Positions 32,753-34,286 of a stretch of DNA of 34,286 bases are shown here, piece by piece (within the stretch, counting starts at the first letter, position 1; each line of letters begins with the position of its first letter). The notes under the pieces are model-generated. The model worked only from the letters and a program-made list of their open reading frames with translations. It was not told the DNA's origin and ran no database searches. Both the position numbers and the translations under genes were made by a program. Origin of the DNA: Pseudomonas endophytica (GTDB lineage Bacteria > Pseudomonadota > Gammaproteobacteria > Pseudomonadales > Pseudomonadaceae); the NCBI RefSeq assembly GCF_001411475.1, contig NZ_LLWH01000179.1, positions 1 to 34,286 of the forward strand. The letters are read 5' to 3'.

Positions 32753-32809
32753 GCATGGCCCTCAGTAGTAGCGACTGATAGTAGTCGCTGACGAGGCACG
32801 AGGTTGTGA

Positions 32810-33394
32810 TTACTGGCCGAAGACTTCAGTCAAATGTTGCTCGTAACGCGCCGCGTCGGCTTCTGGCTGCGGACGCTTCATGACGTCAACGCACAAGAAC
32901 GTCGGTAGGCCTGTCATGCCCAAAAATTGCTGGGCTTTGTGGAATGGGAAGTACACCGCATCTACACCTTTACCTTCAAAGAAGTCCGCCGGGTCGTCAA
33001 ATGCTTGCTGCGGAGCGTTCCAAGTCAGTGACAACATGTAGTGTTTACCCTGAATCAGACCACCGCTGCCGTAGCGTTGCGAGGCATCGGAACGGGTGCG
33101 GCCGTCACTGGCGTAAAGCGTGCCGTGACCTTGGGTAAATACTTCGTCGATGTATTTTTTAACAATCCATGGCGCGCCCATCCACCAACCCGGCATTTGA
33201 TAAACGATGACGTCAGCCCACAGGAATTTTTCGACCTCGTCAGCCACGTCGTAGCCTTCGTCAATATGGGTGACTTTGACGTCAAAGCCCTGCCGATCAA
33301 AAAAGGCCAACGCCGTGTCGTGCAACGTCAGGTTGTAGCGACCGTCGGAGTGGGCAAATTTTTTAGCACCATTGAGCAACAGAATCTTTTTCAT
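32810..33394 (-). CDS. mdaB: MdaB-type NAD(P)H:quinone oxidoreductase
   Basis: 194 residues, a flavodoxin-fold quinone reductase. MKKILLLNGAKKFAHSDGRYN is the phosphate-binding N-terminus, YQMPGWWMGAPWIVKKYIDEVF the second flavin loop, and LTWNAPQQAF the third. MdaB reduces quinones by two electrons and protects against oxidative stress. The ATG at 33394 has GAGG upstream. A 7-bp hairpin (AGCGACT, AGTCGCT) lies at 32767-32786 before the LysR gene. Confidence 0.94.
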   Translation of the reverse strand: MKKILLLNGAKKFAHSDGRYNLTLHDTALAFFDRQGFDVKVTHIDEGYDVADEVEKFLWADVIVYQMPGWWMGAPWIVKKYIDEVFTQGHGTLYASDGRTRSDASQRYGSGGLIQGKHYMLSLTWNAPQQAFDDPADFFEGKGVDAVYFPFHKAQQFLGMTGLPTFLCVDVMKRPQPEADAARYEQHLTEVFGQ

Positions 33395-33565
33395 GAGCAG
33401 CCTCGTAAGGGGTTAACCCTCATCGCTGTTGAGCGGCACGGGGGGTCTTAAAGGTTTAATCGTGGGGTAAAGATATAGAACCCAACCTTTAGGAAAAACC
33501 CGCACTGAAGCAAATGGCTTTTGATTTGGAGTCACGAATAGTCGCTTTATTGTTGCACCAAAGTC

Positions 33566-34176
33566 TTAACCACCGATGAGTAAATGTGCACCCAACAACG
33601 CCATGCCGATAAAAAACACCCGTTTGAACAAGGTGGCGCTGATGCGCTGGCGCAACCATTGGCCCAGCCACATCCCCAGCATTGCGGGTAACAGCGCCAG
33701 CAGCGAGGCATTATGGACGAGGTGATGACGCCCGTGACCACGCCACAGATCGGGCCTAGCCAGCGCTCGGTAGACGGAGCGATGCGCAACGTGGGTAAGA
33801 ACAATCCGCTCAAGGCGTAAAGTAAGAGTGCAGCGCCCAAGGCGCGTACAACCCAACCGCCGCCTTCAATGCTGAGCCATACCATGCCCATGCCGGTGCC
33901 CAGAAAGATCCCTAGCTGCATAGGCCAAAGACGGACCATTAGCGCTCGCAGCTGTCCGCCTGTCGCCAATTGCCAAGTATTGGTGACGATGGAAGGCATG
34001 ATCAGCAACGCCGCAGCCTGCGCAGGGGCAATAGCCAGCCCCAACAGGCCCATAGCAACGGTAGGCAAACCCAAGCCAATCACCCCTTTGACCGTTCCCG
34101 CCAGCAGAAAGGTCATCATCACCAGTAATGACAAGGCCCAACCGAGGTGTTGGTAGAACTCAATTAATGTTTTCAT
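33566..34176 (-). pseudogene. TauE/SafE family permease with internal deletion and frameshift
   Basis: The first ~150 residues are a normal TauE/SafE permease (LLAGTVKGVIGLGLPTVAMG, then GLFLPTLRIAP, GVVTGVIT). The frame then becomes a Cys/Trp-rich shadow (MPRCWRCYPQCWGCG). The true C-terminus is found in another frame, NASLLALLPAMLGMWLGQWL through FKRVFFIGMALLGAHLLIGG, ending at 33566. Intact relatives, as I recall them, have about 45-50 residues between these parts, including the second GVFVIPAVPYLQ repeat signature and an SFTVST motif. About 130-150 bases are therefore missing at 33715-33725, and the reading frame is lost. The fused product would end at 33547 and is probably not functional. 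A sequencing or assembly error is possible. Confidence 0.8.
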
Positions 34177-34259
34177 AGGCCTATGTTGGGGGATGAAGAC
34201 GAGGTTGAAAATGCGTCATACACAGAGCTAGCCTCTTGTTTAGCAATAGGCTCTAGCTA

Positions 34260-34286
34260 CCCCCCCCCCCGTAGAAGCTGCCGAAC
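34260..34286. repeat. C11 tract followed by half of a REP-like element
   Basis: Eleven C residues run from 34260 to 34270 and are followed by GTAGAAGCTGCCGAAC, one arm of the GGAGCTGC-family repeat seen at 396-478 and 29979-30055. The mate lies outside the window. Such a homopolymer is prone to phase variation or sequencing error. Confidence 0.6.

Noticed and set aside
32767..32786. Hairpin between mdaB and the LysR gene as a terminator
   Set aside because: A 7-bp stem with no T-run; the spacing of 57 nt favours co-transcription.
1..34286. Prophage, insertion sequence, CRISPR, tRNA or rRNA
   Set aside because: None of the coding frames resembles a transposase, integrase, phage or Cas protein, and no regularly spaced direct repeats or RNA gene signatures were seen.

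Overview
The window is chromosomal DNA of a Pseudomonas, most likely from the fluorescens/fragi side of the genus. The evidence is the gene families present (cobA, oprB, ggt, mdaB and an HBM-type chemoreceptor), intergenic inverted repeats of the Pseudomonas REP type, and a GCCGATA-type FliA promoter ahead of the chemoreceptor. No phage, transposase, CRISPR array, rRNA or tRNA was recognised.

Layout: (1) 1-395 is the end of a uroporphyrinogen-III methyltransferase gene. (2) 487-4614 is a D-galactarate/D-glucarate catabolic unit on the minus strand (kdgD, an MFS transporter, garD), with a promoter and dyad in front of kdgD. (3) 4855-6100 is a divergent Lrp/AsnC regulator and LysE-type exporter. 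(4) 6151-12671 is an orphan type VI secretion effector module on the minus strand: hcp, a DUF4123 adaptor, a 1214-residue VasX-like candidate pore-forming toxin and a two-helix membrane protein. Ahead of it lie a sigma54-type promoter and three copies of one dyad. (5) 12837-21527 is a ten-gene Ter (tellurite/stress) operon on the minus strand. Its first five genes encode two phosphoribosyltransferase-like proteins (one with TRSP, one with PELOTA), two HAD phosphatases and an HpcH-type lyase; terZ, terA, terB, terC and terD follow. (6) 21683-26100 has an OprB porin, an ArnT-like membrane glycosyltransferase, an unrecognised 168-residue protein and an Ais/PmrG-like phosphatase. (7) 26327-34286 has a chemoreceptor with a FliA-type promoter, a SulP transporter, gamma-glutamyltranspeptidase, a LysR regulator, MdaB, and a TauE/SafE permease gene broken by an internal deletion.

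Functionally, sugar diacid use, amino-acid export and glutathione cleavage are housekeeping or nutritional functions. The centre of the window (6-21.5 kb) is the accessory part: an interbacterial weapon module next to a complete Ter stress system. The ter genes are packed with 1-11 nt start/stop overlaps through the first five genes, which suggests one translationally coupled biosynthetic unit feeding the TerZABCD membrane-associated complex. The best leads are the sigma54 control region with its TGYGCAA-N4-TTGCRCA dyads, the candidate toxin/immunity pair, and the Ter-linked PRTase/HAD/lyase pathway, whose product is inferred rather than known.
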